This document shows, in pieces, positions 38,000-49,755 of a stretch of DNA of 64,000 nt; the first letter of the stretch is position 1; the number at the start of each line of letters is the position of its first letter. A program made the position numbers and the translations under genes. This DNA comes from Pyxicephalus adspersus (Eukaryota; Chordata; Amphibia; Anura; Pyxicephalidae), in assembly GCF_032062135.1 (NCBI RefSeq), contig NC_092863.1, forward strand, positions 14,597,502 to 14,661,501, in the 5' to 3' direction. The notes beneath the pieces are model-generated. The model was not told the origin of the DNA, searched no databases, and worked only from the letters and a program-made list of their open reading frames with translations.

Positions 38000-38200
38000 C
38001 TGATTTATTAAAGCTCTCCAAGGCTGGAGAGGATATACTTTAATCAGTGAAGATGGGTGATCTAGCAAACTTGGAATAAATGTCTACAAAGGCATTTGCT
38101 ATTTGCTAGCCTAACCAGATCCATTCCAGTTTTGCTGGATTACCCAGCTGCACTGATGAAAGTGTATCCCCACCAGCCTTGGAGAGCTTTAATAAATCAG
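38000..38200. mobile_element. Palindromic MITE, copy A (best preserved)
   Basis: Inverted ends of about 36 bases (ctgatttattaaagctctcc, aaggctggagaggata) match at about 34 positions, around a 130-base core with cactgatgaaagt/actttaatcagtg. No target duplication was recognised, so the superfamily is open. Confidence 0.65.
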
Positions 38201-39177
38201 ACCCAATGAGCAAAGATCCCATTGTGGAGCGTGCTATCAGAGGACAAGCTGCAAGACTTTGCACACCTTTTGAATTCACCCATCTGAAATGTTTTAGGTT
38301 GATTTGGGCTTTGATGACAACATCTCAAATAACCTTACTGTCATTATACATACCTTAATGTGCTGCGACCCTGAGGACATCACTCGTGTATTTTCTGTAA
38401 CTATAACGCTCATGCATTTCCCGTAATCCTTGTGACATCACACATGTATGTTCTAAATGACATTCTGCATGCAGCTTCTATAATCCCAATCCTATGACAT
38501 CACCCATTCATCCGCTGCAATTACAGCAAACTCATGCATTCACCTCCCGTAAGTGACATCATTCATTTCATTCTCTCATGAATAATTTATTTATAGCCAT
38601 TTCAGTCAGCCTTATGTCTCTCCTGGAGATCCTATGAGTTTCGGGGTTAAATAATAAACGTTAGAGTGGGAAAAGGTTTGTAAAAATATTGTACAGCATC
38701 TTGTCCCCCTATTCCCATCTCCATTTTTGGTCTATTGTTCATTTATTAGGATCAAATACGTGTTAAGGCAAAATGGGGTCCTAAATAGGATGGCAGCTCT
38801 GCCCCTCTTACCTTATTCCCTAAATTTGCATTGATAAGGATTGCAAAAGACACATTTGGATTCTCTTTACAGCCATGGCCCAATCTGACATTAATTGCCC
38901 ACACAGAGGGCAATGACCGACTATACCCAACTGCACCATCCACCTGGTTCACAGCGGGCACATGGGCATTCTAGCATTGCAGCCCCCTGGACATTCTCCA
39001 GGCCCCGGCATCTGCCTAGGTTGCCTTGGGTATTATTGTATTTTGTGCTATGGCCTATCCACTTCCATCTTTGTCATATGCGCACTGTTCTCTTGGGGTA
39101 TATATGCCAAATGCCCTGGAAGTAGTCACTTCTACGCCACAAAATACTATTATATCTTGTGTTGCTTCCATTCACTG

Positions 39178-39259
39178 AATAAATTCAGGTTTGCTGGATC
39201 ACCCAGGATTTCTCATGATAGTCTATCTTCTCTAGTCTTGGAGAACTTTGATAAATCAG
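39178..39259. mobile_element. Palindromic MITE, copy C (half element)
   Basis: Only the right half is present: caggtttgctggatcaccca, then tctatcttctctagtcttgg and agaactttgataaatcag. It matches the right arms of copies A and B. Confidence 0.55.
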
Positions 39260-41248
39260 GCTCAATGTGCCAGATTTCTCATCTTCGGGAGGCCATCAGA
39301 GGAATCCGGAAAAGAAAGTCGGGGTCTGGAGAGCAATAAGTAAGAGGAGGGCAATACTGGATTCATTGGGATTCAAGGGATGTTTTATTCTTATGAGATG
39401 AAAGGTGCACTTTGAACCAGTGGGGTGATTGAATATTGTGCAAACAATAATATTGTGCAGTAACCAATAGCTTTCGCTAGTTTTGTGCTACCAGGTTAAT
39501 GGTTTTTCTATAAAGGCCGTCTTCACGATGTGCATATGACGATTTCCCATACAAGGTACCCGAGTGTTTTCACACAAAATGTCTGCCAGAACTGTGCAGG
39601 TCACAGCTGTACCTTGAGCAGTAAAATAATTCTTCTAAGCAATAACTGACTCTGGAATTTTCCTTAACTAGACATTTGCATATGATTATCACTGCAATAC
39701 TAACAAGACTATTCATGCAGAAGTATAAATCCCTGAAAAAAAGAACATTGCTGCTGAATTCAACTCCTGTGCAATGCAAGTGCACCTCAGAATGTCATTA
39801 AAGATTACCTGTAATACTGAACAAGGCACAACATGGAGCCATCATGCACAAGGTGTAAGAGGGAGTATGGAGGTTGCCGTTGTGGCATGAAAATATTAGC
39901 TGCATGGCCCTCATACTGATCCAAGCTTTATTAATCACTCACCACCTACAACAAGAATGCAGATCAGGAATTCTGGCTCTTCTTCCGTCTAGCCTACATG
40001 CTTGTTCCAGGTCAGTGATCAGACTCAATAAGTATTTTGGTGAGAGACAACTAGAATTGTAAGAAAGAAGTCAGCAAAGGTACCAAAAGAGACTTCCTTC
40101 AAATATAAACTCCAGGCTATGAGCTATACACATGAAATCCACAAGAGAATTGGAAATTCTCCCCATTCAGTCCTGAAATTTACACAGCACGACCCAACAG
40201 CACAATTCATTTTAGCAAGGGAGGAGAACTTATCTTGCTGCAGTTACAACTAAACTTACAAGTCTTCTAATCCCCACCATTTTATGGCCAACGTAATGAG
40301 ACAACCCACGCCAATGAGCTCACCTCTCTCTGCCCTTTAGACTTTTGTGTCGCTCTATCAGCTTGTCTGTCCAGCAGCAGGCTGATATCACATTAACCAC
40401 ACAAAATGAGTAATTATGGAGCTGCATTCATATGTATCCTTTATATCTGCATGGAGCTCAGAAATGGGAAAGCAAGCAAATAGAATACCAATGTACACAC
40501 AATTCTGACTGTCTATCCCCAATATAAGCCATATGGGTATCCTTGGAAATCAAGTACTTCAAAGAATCTATTTAGACAGTCAAATCACTTGGCGCTTCCT
40601 ATACCTTACATCTTCTCGAGTCTCCAATTTCGAGATCTCCACCTACGTCCCCCCACTTCTACCTTTTTCCTGCAGCCATGATAATGGTAGCCAACATTGT
40701 CTTATGGAGATGATGAAGAGCAAAACCAGGGCAGTATCAGGAAAGTTGAGATGAAAAAAAGTCCAGTGTCTAGAGATTTTGTCCCAGGTGATTCTATGTG
40801 ATGGTGTCCATCAAAACGTGGAACTTTAGCTTTGGGAAAAATTAAAGGAAATCTCCACCAAACTATAAGATGTGGACCATGTTGTCCATGTTCCTGTAGA
40901 TTACAAGCACTTCCGAGTCTTCATTTTCTCACACCATATGGTGAATTTTTCAAAACCTTTCTCATTTAGGAAGTGATGCCTACAAATGGGTTATGATTTC
41001 CCCCCAGTTCATAAATTCTTCTATCATTTGGGAAACGTGATGCCTACAAAATCCTAAATGTTTGGGTTTGTAAGATAACAGGGAGATCCATGGCAAGAAA
41101 TTTGAAATACTATTCCATGGGATCTCCCCCTGCAAGTAGTTTGGCTTATAGTAAACTCCCAATTAAAGGTAAAATCTTTTAGATTTAGATTTTACATTGA
41201 GGCCTACTGAGGCAATGTATTGGTTGGACCCCTGGGATGACATTAGAC

Positions 41249-41648
41249 CAGGGGTGTCAAACTAAAATACACAGTGGGCCAAAATAAAAACATGGACAAA
41301 GTCGGGGGCCAAACTTGAAATTGAAATAGAACCGATACTACAATTACCCAGGTCAATAAAACAGTCCAATGTGGGGCTTAAGGTTATGAGTGGCTGGAAC
41401 TCCCTCTTCACTGAAATAGCACTGCTACTACAATTCCCTGTGTCTATAAAACAATCCAATGCGGGGCCACGCATAGGCAGAGAGGCCGCTGGTGTATAGA
41501 GGCAAGTGTTTCCTGGGAACTGTAGTAGCGGCGCTATTTCAATGCAGCGGTGGGGCAGCTGTAATTCATATTTAGGATTCCTTTGAGAGCCAAAAAAAAG
41601 GACGTTGCTGGCCAGATTTGGCCCGTGGGCCAGAGTTTGACATCCCTG
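41249..41648. mobile_element. Second copy of the hAT-type element, shorter form
   Basis: The ends CAGGGGTGTCAAAC and GTTTGACATCCCTG form inverted repeats, with flanks cattagac and ccttagat (6 of 8 matching). It is about 400 bases and holds one copy of the internal unit found three times in the 4135-4700 element. It has no coding capacity. Confidence 0.7.
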
Positions 41649-41667
41649 CCTTAGATGGAGTCTACAA

Positions 41668-41898
41668 CAGTGTTATTTTCTCCAGAGGTTGCTGGGGGTT
41701 CCCTGGGCAGTTTGTACCTCTCAGGTCAGTTAAAGGGACACCAATGATTTTTTATAGGGGTGACATTCTTCCCAGCAATATTGGCCTTCTTACTGACCAC
41801 CACATTAATGCACTGTGAGCGGTGGATATAATAATTATAGTAGGGGTTCCCTGAAGACCAGAAAATTTCAAGGGTTCCCACACTTTGAAGAGGTTAAG
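41668..41898 (-). repeat. Dispersed frog-type repeat ('CAGTGTT..GGTTCCC' family)
   Basis: On the minus strand it reads from aacctcttcaaagtgtggga through ggttccctgaagacc to a CAGTGTTA end. It resembles a short DNA-transposon-derived repeat I recall from frog genomes. It abuts the hAT copy at 41249-41648. Confidence 0.4.
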
Positions 41899-43154
41899 GT
41901 TTGTCTACACTCTTACCTAAAAGTCCACATCAAATTACTTAATATCCCAATGTTGTAGTGTAAGCAGCCATTCCTGACCTTCTAAGACCACCACTTGGCT
42001 TCAGTACCTTCACTGAACAATCAAGTCAAATCTCAGATCAGCATACTTGTTCCAAGACACCAAATACACAGAACAACCTAAAACACCTCCTGTCCTAGTA
42101 CTACAGAACACCTCCTCCCTTCATTACATAGACCAGAGGTGTTCTAAATCCCTCAAAGATTTCTGAGAACAATGCAACTGATAAGAGTGCAGCACAGGCA
42201 GAATAGGGGAATAGGAAACAATCAAATCACAAGGAAGAATCAACAGGTTGTACTTTTGTATGTTTCACGGACCAAATAGGAGAAGGTGATAGGAAACACT
42301 TTAAGGGTTAAAAGAATAATTCATTTTTAGTGATTAATTATAGTATGAGGCAACCAATCACGGTTGTATTACGGGAGTAAGAACTCAATTCACAAAATGG
42401 AGCCTATAATTTCATCGTCTATACTTCCACTTTTATTTATATGTCTGATCAGAAACTCATTATGATAGAATAAAAAAAAACTTGGCGTTATTCCAAGCTA
42501 TATAAATGATATATTCTCCCGAAAACAAGGAGATGTTTCATTGGGTTCATCACCTACAGAACCCAAATTCTCCATGAACCAATCAGACGTGACTTCAGCA
42601 TCACCCAAACCCCGGTCCGGCTACCCTGCTAAGCCTGTGATTAGGTAAAACTTCCATTATATAATCTGAAACAACCAACTCACACAAGTGAATCTCTGTT
42701 CTACAAGTCTGATAAAGAACCGGTTGATACAATAACATCTCGCTTGCCGGTAGTCACGTCTGCTAAGCGCCCTTCTACTTCCATCTGATTGTGAATCTAA
42801 CATTCATTCCTCTTATTATTATTTATTCCATCAACCCCAAATCTGAAAGCAGGTGACAGCTGTATCGGGTGAAGTTTATGTCCATACCGCGATGATTATC
42901 CATCTTCATTCAGTTATAAAGGAATACTAGATACATATACAACAACATAAAACGGCATAAAAAGATATAAAACCTATTTTATGTTCTAGAAGGTTTGGTC
43001 GGAATGGGTCCTAAGGAAGTGGCTGACCCTAGTTCCATGAAGACCTCGTCCTCCCTATTTTTGGGGTAATATATATATGTGATGGATGGCTCGGGGACAA
43101 GTTTATAAAATATGAGTGTCCCAGGTGATAAAAATACGGCATAACAGGTGTTAC

Positions 43155-43490
43155 CTGAGCGCTTGCTGCTGTCTAGGAGCCCTCTGCGGGAGAGGATGTC
43201 TCGAGGTTTTGGTGGCTTCTCTGGCGTCTCTTAGCTGTGCTTCTCTTGCTCAGTACATGGATGTCTCTTCTACTCAGACAAGGCTGTCTCTTCTCTCTCC
43301 TCTGATGTCTGTTTTAGGGGAGTGTCCATAGCTAGGGACATCAGGCTGTCATAGAAGAACCTTGGCTGATCTAGCTCTTGGATAGCCCAGCTTCAGTCTG
43401 CATCCCTTCCCATCTCTCCCTTTCCTTGCTGTCTCTTCTCAGCTTTTTCTTGCAGTCTCTCCCTTTCGAGCTTGTAGTCTCTCCACCAAC
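43155..43490 (-). other. HDAC5: Probable HDAC5 untranslated first exon
   Basis: On the minus strand the sequence ends in a strong donor, gctcag|gtaaca, with the intron starting at 43154. It lies downstream of a CRE/E-box/MEF2 motif cluster. Its last nucleotide leaves the same phase (1) that the exon at 19248 needs, but the joined frame has a stop and no ATG, so it looks untranslated. It holds several short upstream ORFs, including a 23-codon one at 43341-43270. I set the right end by the motif cluster; the true start site is not visible. It could instead be a non-coding transcript of its own. Confidence 0.5.
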
Positions 43491-43502
43491 AACAACATTC
43501 AG

Positions 43503-43546
43503 TGACGTCACCCCCTGGTCACGTGACTCCCTGAGCCTAAAAATAG
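43503..43546 (-). promoter_or_regulatory. Putative HDAC5 promoter motifs: CRE, E-box palindrome, MEF2 site
   Basis: Within 44 bases lie a full CRE (TGACGTCA, 43503-43510), the palindromic E-box GTCACGTGAC (43518-43527), and CTAAAAATAG (43537-43546), a full match to the MEF2 consensus YTAWWWWTAR. They sit just upstream of the putative first exon. The AT-rich element could also act as a weak TATA box. The assignment is inferred from motif and position only. Confidence 0.55.
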
Positions 43547-43944
43547 CCTGTCACTGGAAGGGCCTGACTTGTAAATGAGGGGCGGGGCCAGAGGGATAAG
43601 AAGTCTGCATCCTTTTAAAGGAGCCTCGTCCTCCAGCTGCTGCCGCACGCTGATTTTTTAGGGAGATATGGTTGTCGCTTTAAGATGGATTTTAGGAGGC
43701 TTCAACCGCTTGAGACTTGCACAAAGCCCATTGAAGCCTGGCAACCTCTTGTTTAAAGCAACAGCCCACTGACATGGCCGCCAGGACTCCCATTAAATTA
43801 ATCGAAACATTGCGCTGATCAAAGATCGATTGATAATTTTACGATGTTAAATCGATCTTTTACACAGCCTAAGGATGATTTAGTGGTTAGAGAATCCCAT
43901 CGGGGTCCAAGCGTTTTTATTAGTGATTGATTCTCCAGCAGCCA

Positions 43945-44115
43945 ATTATGAGCTTCATGCTGATTGGAGAAGAGAACAGAGGGATGAGCTCATCAGTCTG
44001 CTGCTTCTCTTTGTCCAATCACAGATTGAGGGACTTGCAAGTGTTACTGAATGACAATCAGATCTCCTGCCCTGCCAGTGTGCTGGTGCATTGCTGTGTA
44101 ACTCTCAGGACAGGG
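43945..44115. repeat. Dispersed repeat family ('CTGCTTCTCTTT..TCCAATCA')
   Basis: tgctgattggagaagagaac ... cagtctgctgcttctctttg, then tccaatcacagattgaggga. Related copies are near 4916-5000, 29003-29125, 46076-46165, 47716-47830 and, inverted, 58965-59060. It is the most frequent repeat family in the window. The class is unknown. Confidence 0.55.
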
Positions 44116-44863
44116 TGGACAGAAGTACACATGCCTTGGCAAGTGTAAAAAAAGAGCATGTGACCAGTGTGGCGTGTGATAGGCAAATTCCAATTTTATG
44201 TTAAAAGTCAGCATCTCTAACCTTTGTCCCTGGGTATAGGGAGGTGCAAAGTGTACGAGGGCCCCGACCATCCTCGGCCACACCCATAGGGACCCCAAGT
44301 CAGTTCTGCACAGGGGATCACTGTTGGCATGGTTGGCATGGGAAGGCGTTGGACCTGAGCGAAGAGGTCGCCTGGTATTTGATTGAAAGAGCTCACAATC
44401 TGATCAATCCCATTGTATTGCCATCTTACCAAGACGCCCAATCAGATTGTCTAATCTGAAACCTATTCCTGTGATGCATTTCCAAAACCAGAAACATATT
44501 TGAGAAAGAATTACCATCACGTTATCAGTCTCAGAAAACATTTTCACCCAAGGATCAAAGCACAAAATATCTGTGACACACAGCGCACAGATCCCTTACT
44601 AATCCCCTTAACCAATCACAGATCAGCTTTCATAACCAGCTCACTGTAAACTTCCAAAAGCTGAAAGCTGATTGGCTTCTGTAACTTCTGCTGCGTTTGG
44701 CCTTACCATAGCCAGCTCACATTTGTTTTACACGTTAAACATAAATATTCCTCCGGGATGACGCCGGAATTCTTTTTTTAAGCATCCCCCCTCCTTTCTT
44801 ATACTATTTTCACTCAGTCTTGTCTATCCGAAGGTTCTGGGAACTTGCTGAGTCCGAGAGCCG

Positions 44864-44877
44864 GTTGCCATGGCAAT
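44864..44877. promoter_or_regulatory. RFX X-box-like palindrome
   Basis: GTTGCCATGGCAAT matches the RFX consensus GTNRCCNNRGYAAC except at the last base. It lies about 1.3 kb upstream of the HDAC5 motif cluster, in a locally GC-rich part of the spacer. No gene could be assigned to it. Confidence 0.4.
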
Positions 44878-46866
44878 TCCGCCAGTATTCCTCTCTTCCC
44901 ATGAAACTCCCAATCCTTCTGGAAAAGGAGGGAATGTGGGAAAGGAGGACGACGCAGGGGTTGTGCCTGCAAGGGGGAAAACAGTCGCAATTTCCAAAAA
45001 GCTCTATTTTATATGGACGCTTTTCTCTGGCGGTACAAGGGGTCTGAGAGCGTGGGGATCAAAAAATAAAGGGGCGCGTGGTGTGAATTCATAATTGCAC
45101 CAACACTCCCCTCCTTCCCCATTACTGCTGGAGCTGAATACAGAGACGCACTGCATGCAGGGATTGCTGCTTCTGCCCCTCTTTATTAAGCGATGGAGGA
45201 CCGACGACAAATGGGCCGAAATATAGACATCATATACCACACATAATACAGCACGCCAATCCTTTATGGAGCATTACCCTCCTGCCATTGGAGGGCAGAA
45301 CCAGGCAAGGGGCCCCCGTGGTATGAAATAAAGGAAGGGAGGGATTACCCCTTTATAACCAATGCCCCCTTTTTACTTACTCTCGATAAAAGCCGCATTC
45401 ATGTCCACCTACCAGCAGGTGGGGTCTCGGCACCCCTCAGACCTGCATTTTGTGTAAATGGGCCCTATATCCTGAAGGGCCCTGGTGTAATTGCACAGTC
45501 TGCACAAATGATGAGCATGTCCTTGCTGCCTGCACTGGGATCTTGGTATTTGCCATATCATGAATCTATCTAAATATGAATCCTTTCTCTGTGCCCCCTA
45601 CACCATAAGGTGCTGAAACCTGCGCTTAGGGCTCCTTCACACCCACTCTGTGATCCCGCACGGCTGACAGTCGGTAATCAGGTTTGCATGAAGCCGGGGC
45701 AGTGGTGCAAATCTTCAAGCAACTGTGTGGCCAAAAGCTGCGTAGTGCTTTGCTGTGATCTACCACAACACGAAATGGTTCCCAACCTCTCCCATTCACT
45801 TGAATTGGAGATATCGGGACCGCAGTTGAGCCCACCATGGGTCTGGAATAGCCCTAAGTCTCCTGATGTTACATTGATCCATCATTTATCAATTATCTCC
45901 AATCGATATTGAGGCAGAATGACGATCAGCTAGACAAGGCTGTTCTCTGGTGTATAGTTTATACCTAACGACCTTCAGGCAATAACCCTCCATCCACCTA
46001 TACAGTATATAAACATAAAGCCGAGCTCCAGGCAGATATATACACACCTCCAATAAATGGAGCTCTACAATCAATGCATGCTGATAGGAAGGGAGATCAG
46101 AGAGAAAAGCACTATGTGCTGCTTTTCCTTTCACTGTCCATTCACATGTGATGGGGTGAGTAAATCTTAGAACTGTATGGACAGAATTATAAGTCTTTTC
46201 GCCAAGTTCACTGGCTCCAGTGTGTGAATGCCTGCCTGGAGTGGAGCTTTTCTCTTGTCTCCAACAATGTACACATTTACTTATTTGTATATGGAGGAGC
46301 AATATTTTCACATGTCCAATGGGAATCTACCTCACCTGGCCAATCAGCCACTGTATAGCAGTTGATCTTGTTGGTCTAAAACAGACCAATTGGTAAAACA
46401 GATTGTCCAATCAGATTGTAAAGTGTGTGGTTAGCATTAGGGATTATACACACTTTATTAGTCATGCTGTAGTACCAGACCTCACCAGAAGGTGGAGATC
46501 TAAGTGATGTGTGTAACTGCAGCACTTTTTTCTGGAAATCAGGATGTTGTAGACCTCTCGTGGTTACTAAAGGAGCATAAAAAGCAAACATGGGAATTTT
46601 GGGTTCCTTTGAAGTTGTGAGTCTAGTATAGATTGACACAGCTATGTTTGCATGGTGGTAAAAGCTGTGATTTGTATGCCGGGTTATTGTGCAAAGCGTA
46701 GCGCTGACAGCATTGCCTATTCCCCTAATGTCCTAAGCAAAGCTTTTGTCGTCTGACTCACCGCACAGGGTGACTCACAGTATAGGGTCAGCCATTCGCC
46801 CTGCTGGATGGGGGATTCACCAGGCTTCAAAGTTTAAAATCCTAATGTAAACACTCTATAACCTGC

Positions 46867-47129
46867 AATGCCCTCTAGTGGTAGAGTCTGGAAATGCAAA
46901 ACACTGCGATTCACCGACCAATTGTAATCATATGCAGGCTTCTAATAAAGCAGAAAATGTAATAAAAATAAATAAACCCAGCTTTTTACTTTAAAAATAA
47001 TAAGTTATATATACTTCTACGGTACATAGGGCTGTCTTGATAGACTCCTCACCCATCAATTGGGCTGTTGGATCTTTCACAGCCATTCGAATCTCTAATT
47101 AAGCAATGGCTCATTTTGCCACCTAGTGG
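46867..47129 (-). promoter_or_regulatory. Two minus-strand CTCF-like core motifs
   Basis: On the minus strand CCACTAGAGGGCATT (46881-46867) fits 14 of 15 positions of the CTCF core, and CCACTAGGTGGCAAA (47129-47115) fits 13 of 15. Their orientation is opposite to the cluster near 49.8 kb. Such motifs can arise by chance or from repeats, so this is weak on its own. Confidence 0.3.
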
Positions 47130-48544
47130 CCAATTATTGAAAGTGCACAGCAGTCTCAATAGTAATTGCTGGATCTTCAAACGAAAAATATCCAAATCTA
47201 GGTGGATTTTATGGGCGAATAACTCATTACAGCACCACATAAAGTGTATGGAAACAGTAGCTGCCATAAGGTTGGGGGAAGGTTGTTCACTCAGTCTTGT
47301 AACTAGACACACCTACCAAAACAATGCAGCCAGGTTCTGGTCAAATACATTATACTTCACTGTTCCTTTTACAATTATATGCTTTAAAGCTTAACAGAGT
47401 CTTCCCTTCAGTCTTGCACAGTTGTACAGGTTCCTGTCCTTTAATGCAATTGTCCAGTAATTCTCACAGTGTGCATTAGAAGCTGCAACAGGTCAGAGAA
47501 AGCCTGCTGGCTGGAGGTCATCTCGCATCATCCAGTCCTTTCCTACTACTGGATAGATTTAAGTCCTTTTAATCATGGGTATTAAAAAAAGTAGTACAAA
47601 GCTCTGCTGTGGGTTAAAAAAGGCAGGGCCACCATTTGGTGGGGCGGGGGGTATTTCTGGGGTAGGGCCATAGGGGTTGAGGGCCCTGGAAGTTTGCCTA
47701 GTACCCTTGAACAAATGACATGCCGATAGGAAGAAAATCAAAGTGAGAAGCAGTCATCAGTATGCTGCTTCTCTTTCATTGTCCATTCTCAATCCCGGGG
47801 GAGGGGCAAGACCTGTAAATATTACATAGCATTAGCTGAGGAAAGTCAGGTCTCCCATGCTGAATATTTCTAATACAAGAAATATATTACAATGAGAGAT
47901 CTCTATGTATGCCATCCTCTGTCATAATGTGATGGCCAAGTGCCATCGGCTTGCTGGAAGATGGTGAAAGGTGCAATCTGCAGCCACAGGCTGGAATGGT
48001 GCTGAGGATGTGCCAAGTTCTGCATGCGGTGGAAGACAAATTATATATTACCATAGCCCGGGTGTGTCTTTGGGTTGTCTTACAAATGTCCATTTAAAGA
48101 ACAGAGACATGAACACAGGACGCACACAACCTGCAATTACACTTCGCAATAGTTGCAGCTTGGGATCCGTTATTTTTGTCTGCTCCAAGCACCCCGGGTT
48201 GGGTTTGATGGGTCATCAGATTGGGTCCTAAAGGGCCAGCCCACCCAAATCTTCTGCTTCTGTGCTTGGTGGTGCTAGAGAAATAAACCGGTACATCTTA
48301 TATATGTTAGGGGCCCTCATGGTGAGATTAACAAGCCCACGGAGCGGTAACAAAGGATCTCATTCCTAACCTTCCTCCTAAAATTGATATTTGCATATTA
48401 TTAGAGTATCCTGGATTTCAGGGAAGAGAAATTCTCACTTCTGAGGGCCATACCCCAGTTTTCGGTAGGGATTTTACTTCATGTCCAACAGACACAACAG
48501 GAAGTAAGAGGAAATCTCTTCAAAGTGTGGGAAATCTCCTTAGT

Positions 48545-48825
48545 ACTTCAATGGTTCACACCTGGGAGCTCAGTTTACACCTGCGCTTTCCAGAGGTTTA
48601 CACCTGGGCGCTCCAGTGGGTTTGCACCTGCGCACCCCAACGATTTTACCATGCGCACTCCAACGGTTTACACCTGCGAACGCCAACGAATTTAAAATGC
48701 ACACTTCAGCGGTTTACACCTGCGCACTCCAATGGTTTCCACCTGGGCACTCCAGCGGTTTCCATTTATTCCCCTTATTGGTACACACTGCAGACTCCAA
48801 TGGTTTACACCTGTGCACTATGGCA
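48545..48825. repeat. 24-base minisatellite ('TTTACACCTGCGCACTCCAA')
   Basis: About eleven degenerate units of ggtttacacctgcgcactcc plus aac/aat. The two overlapping ORFs here come from the repeat. It lies about 1.2 kb before the CTCF-like cluster. Confidence 0.85.
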
Positions 48826-49755
48826 TGCTACAAAATAAAATAAATGACACCACTTTATAATGCAGTTAGCATTGTGCATTACCACAGCAGCACTCTCTGC
48901 ATAGGCCTTTACCCTTTAATTGCCCCCCCCCCCTTGTCCCCACCAGCACATAGCTGAAGAACCTAAATAATACAGGAATGCATCTACAATCAGAGAGAGA
49001 TTGACCCATAGTAAAATGCATGCCATAAAAAAACTTTTGCTGCCCAAAAAGGCTCAAAGAGACAACAGTTTGTCATTTAACATAGGACCAAACCTTCTGG
49101 AGCAATGTGCTGTGGACAGATTAATGTTGTTTTGCCCCAGTAACTTAGTTCTTAATGAGAATGTAGGGTTAGCTGTCTGAAAGCGGAAGTTCTTAACCTA
49201 CCAAGGAATGTATCAAAAGGAAGATAAGATGGCTGATGAGATAGCCTAGCCAAAGCCAAATTAAATCCCATTGAAATGTTGTAGAAGATTTGATATGGGC
49301 AGTGGAAGGAAGGAAACCCACACACTGAAACCGAAAGAATGGAGGAATGGTCAAACCTCCACCTGGGTAATGGAAATGAGTGGGGAGTGTTTTTGCTGGA
49401 GGGGGCAATACTACCGGATCCAAAGGCATCCTTACTTTTTCTGCAATACACTATGACAGCTACTGATAGTCTTATTGAATTATTCAATAAAAAGGCAAAA
49501 TGTCTTGTGTAATTGGTTTAAGTAAATCACATTTACCCATAAATATTGCTTAAAAGTCAACAAGTTCCATCAAGTGTACTTACTATGTCCTATGACTTGC
49601 ATTATGTATTAAATAAATAAATCATTGCAGTGTCTATTTGATGGGGATTTGGTTTTGTGTGCAATAAATGAAATTTACATATTTGTAGAGTAGCTGCCAA
49701 AGAAAACCCACAGTAACTAGAAAATTCAGTCAACATAAGCAGTTCACGCCAGACG

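Larger units (their letters stand above)
19249..43154. other. HDAC5 5' intron, about 24 kb
   Basis: I found no convincing coding exon. It holds the CCAAT minisatellite, a satellite-like block with an assembly gap, a mariner fossil, palindromic MITEs, a hAT element and several simple repeats, listed separately. Stretches without recognisable content include 21.6-22.8 kb, 25.0-27.0 kb, 33.9-34.9 kb, 39.4-41.2 kb and 42.0-43.0 kb. Confidence 0.6.

Noticed and set aside
45889..46311. 140-residue minus-strand ORF in the spacer
   Set aside because: It overlaps a dispersed repeat copy and shows no family motif. It could be tested for transcription, but nothing supports it.
48527..48843. 103- and 75-residue ORFs with repeated HLRTP-like motifs
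   Set aside because: They come from a tandem 24-base repeat in two frames.
49152..49487. 111-residue minus-strand ORF near HROB
   Set aside because: It has no recognisable domain and no matching splice or promoter context.
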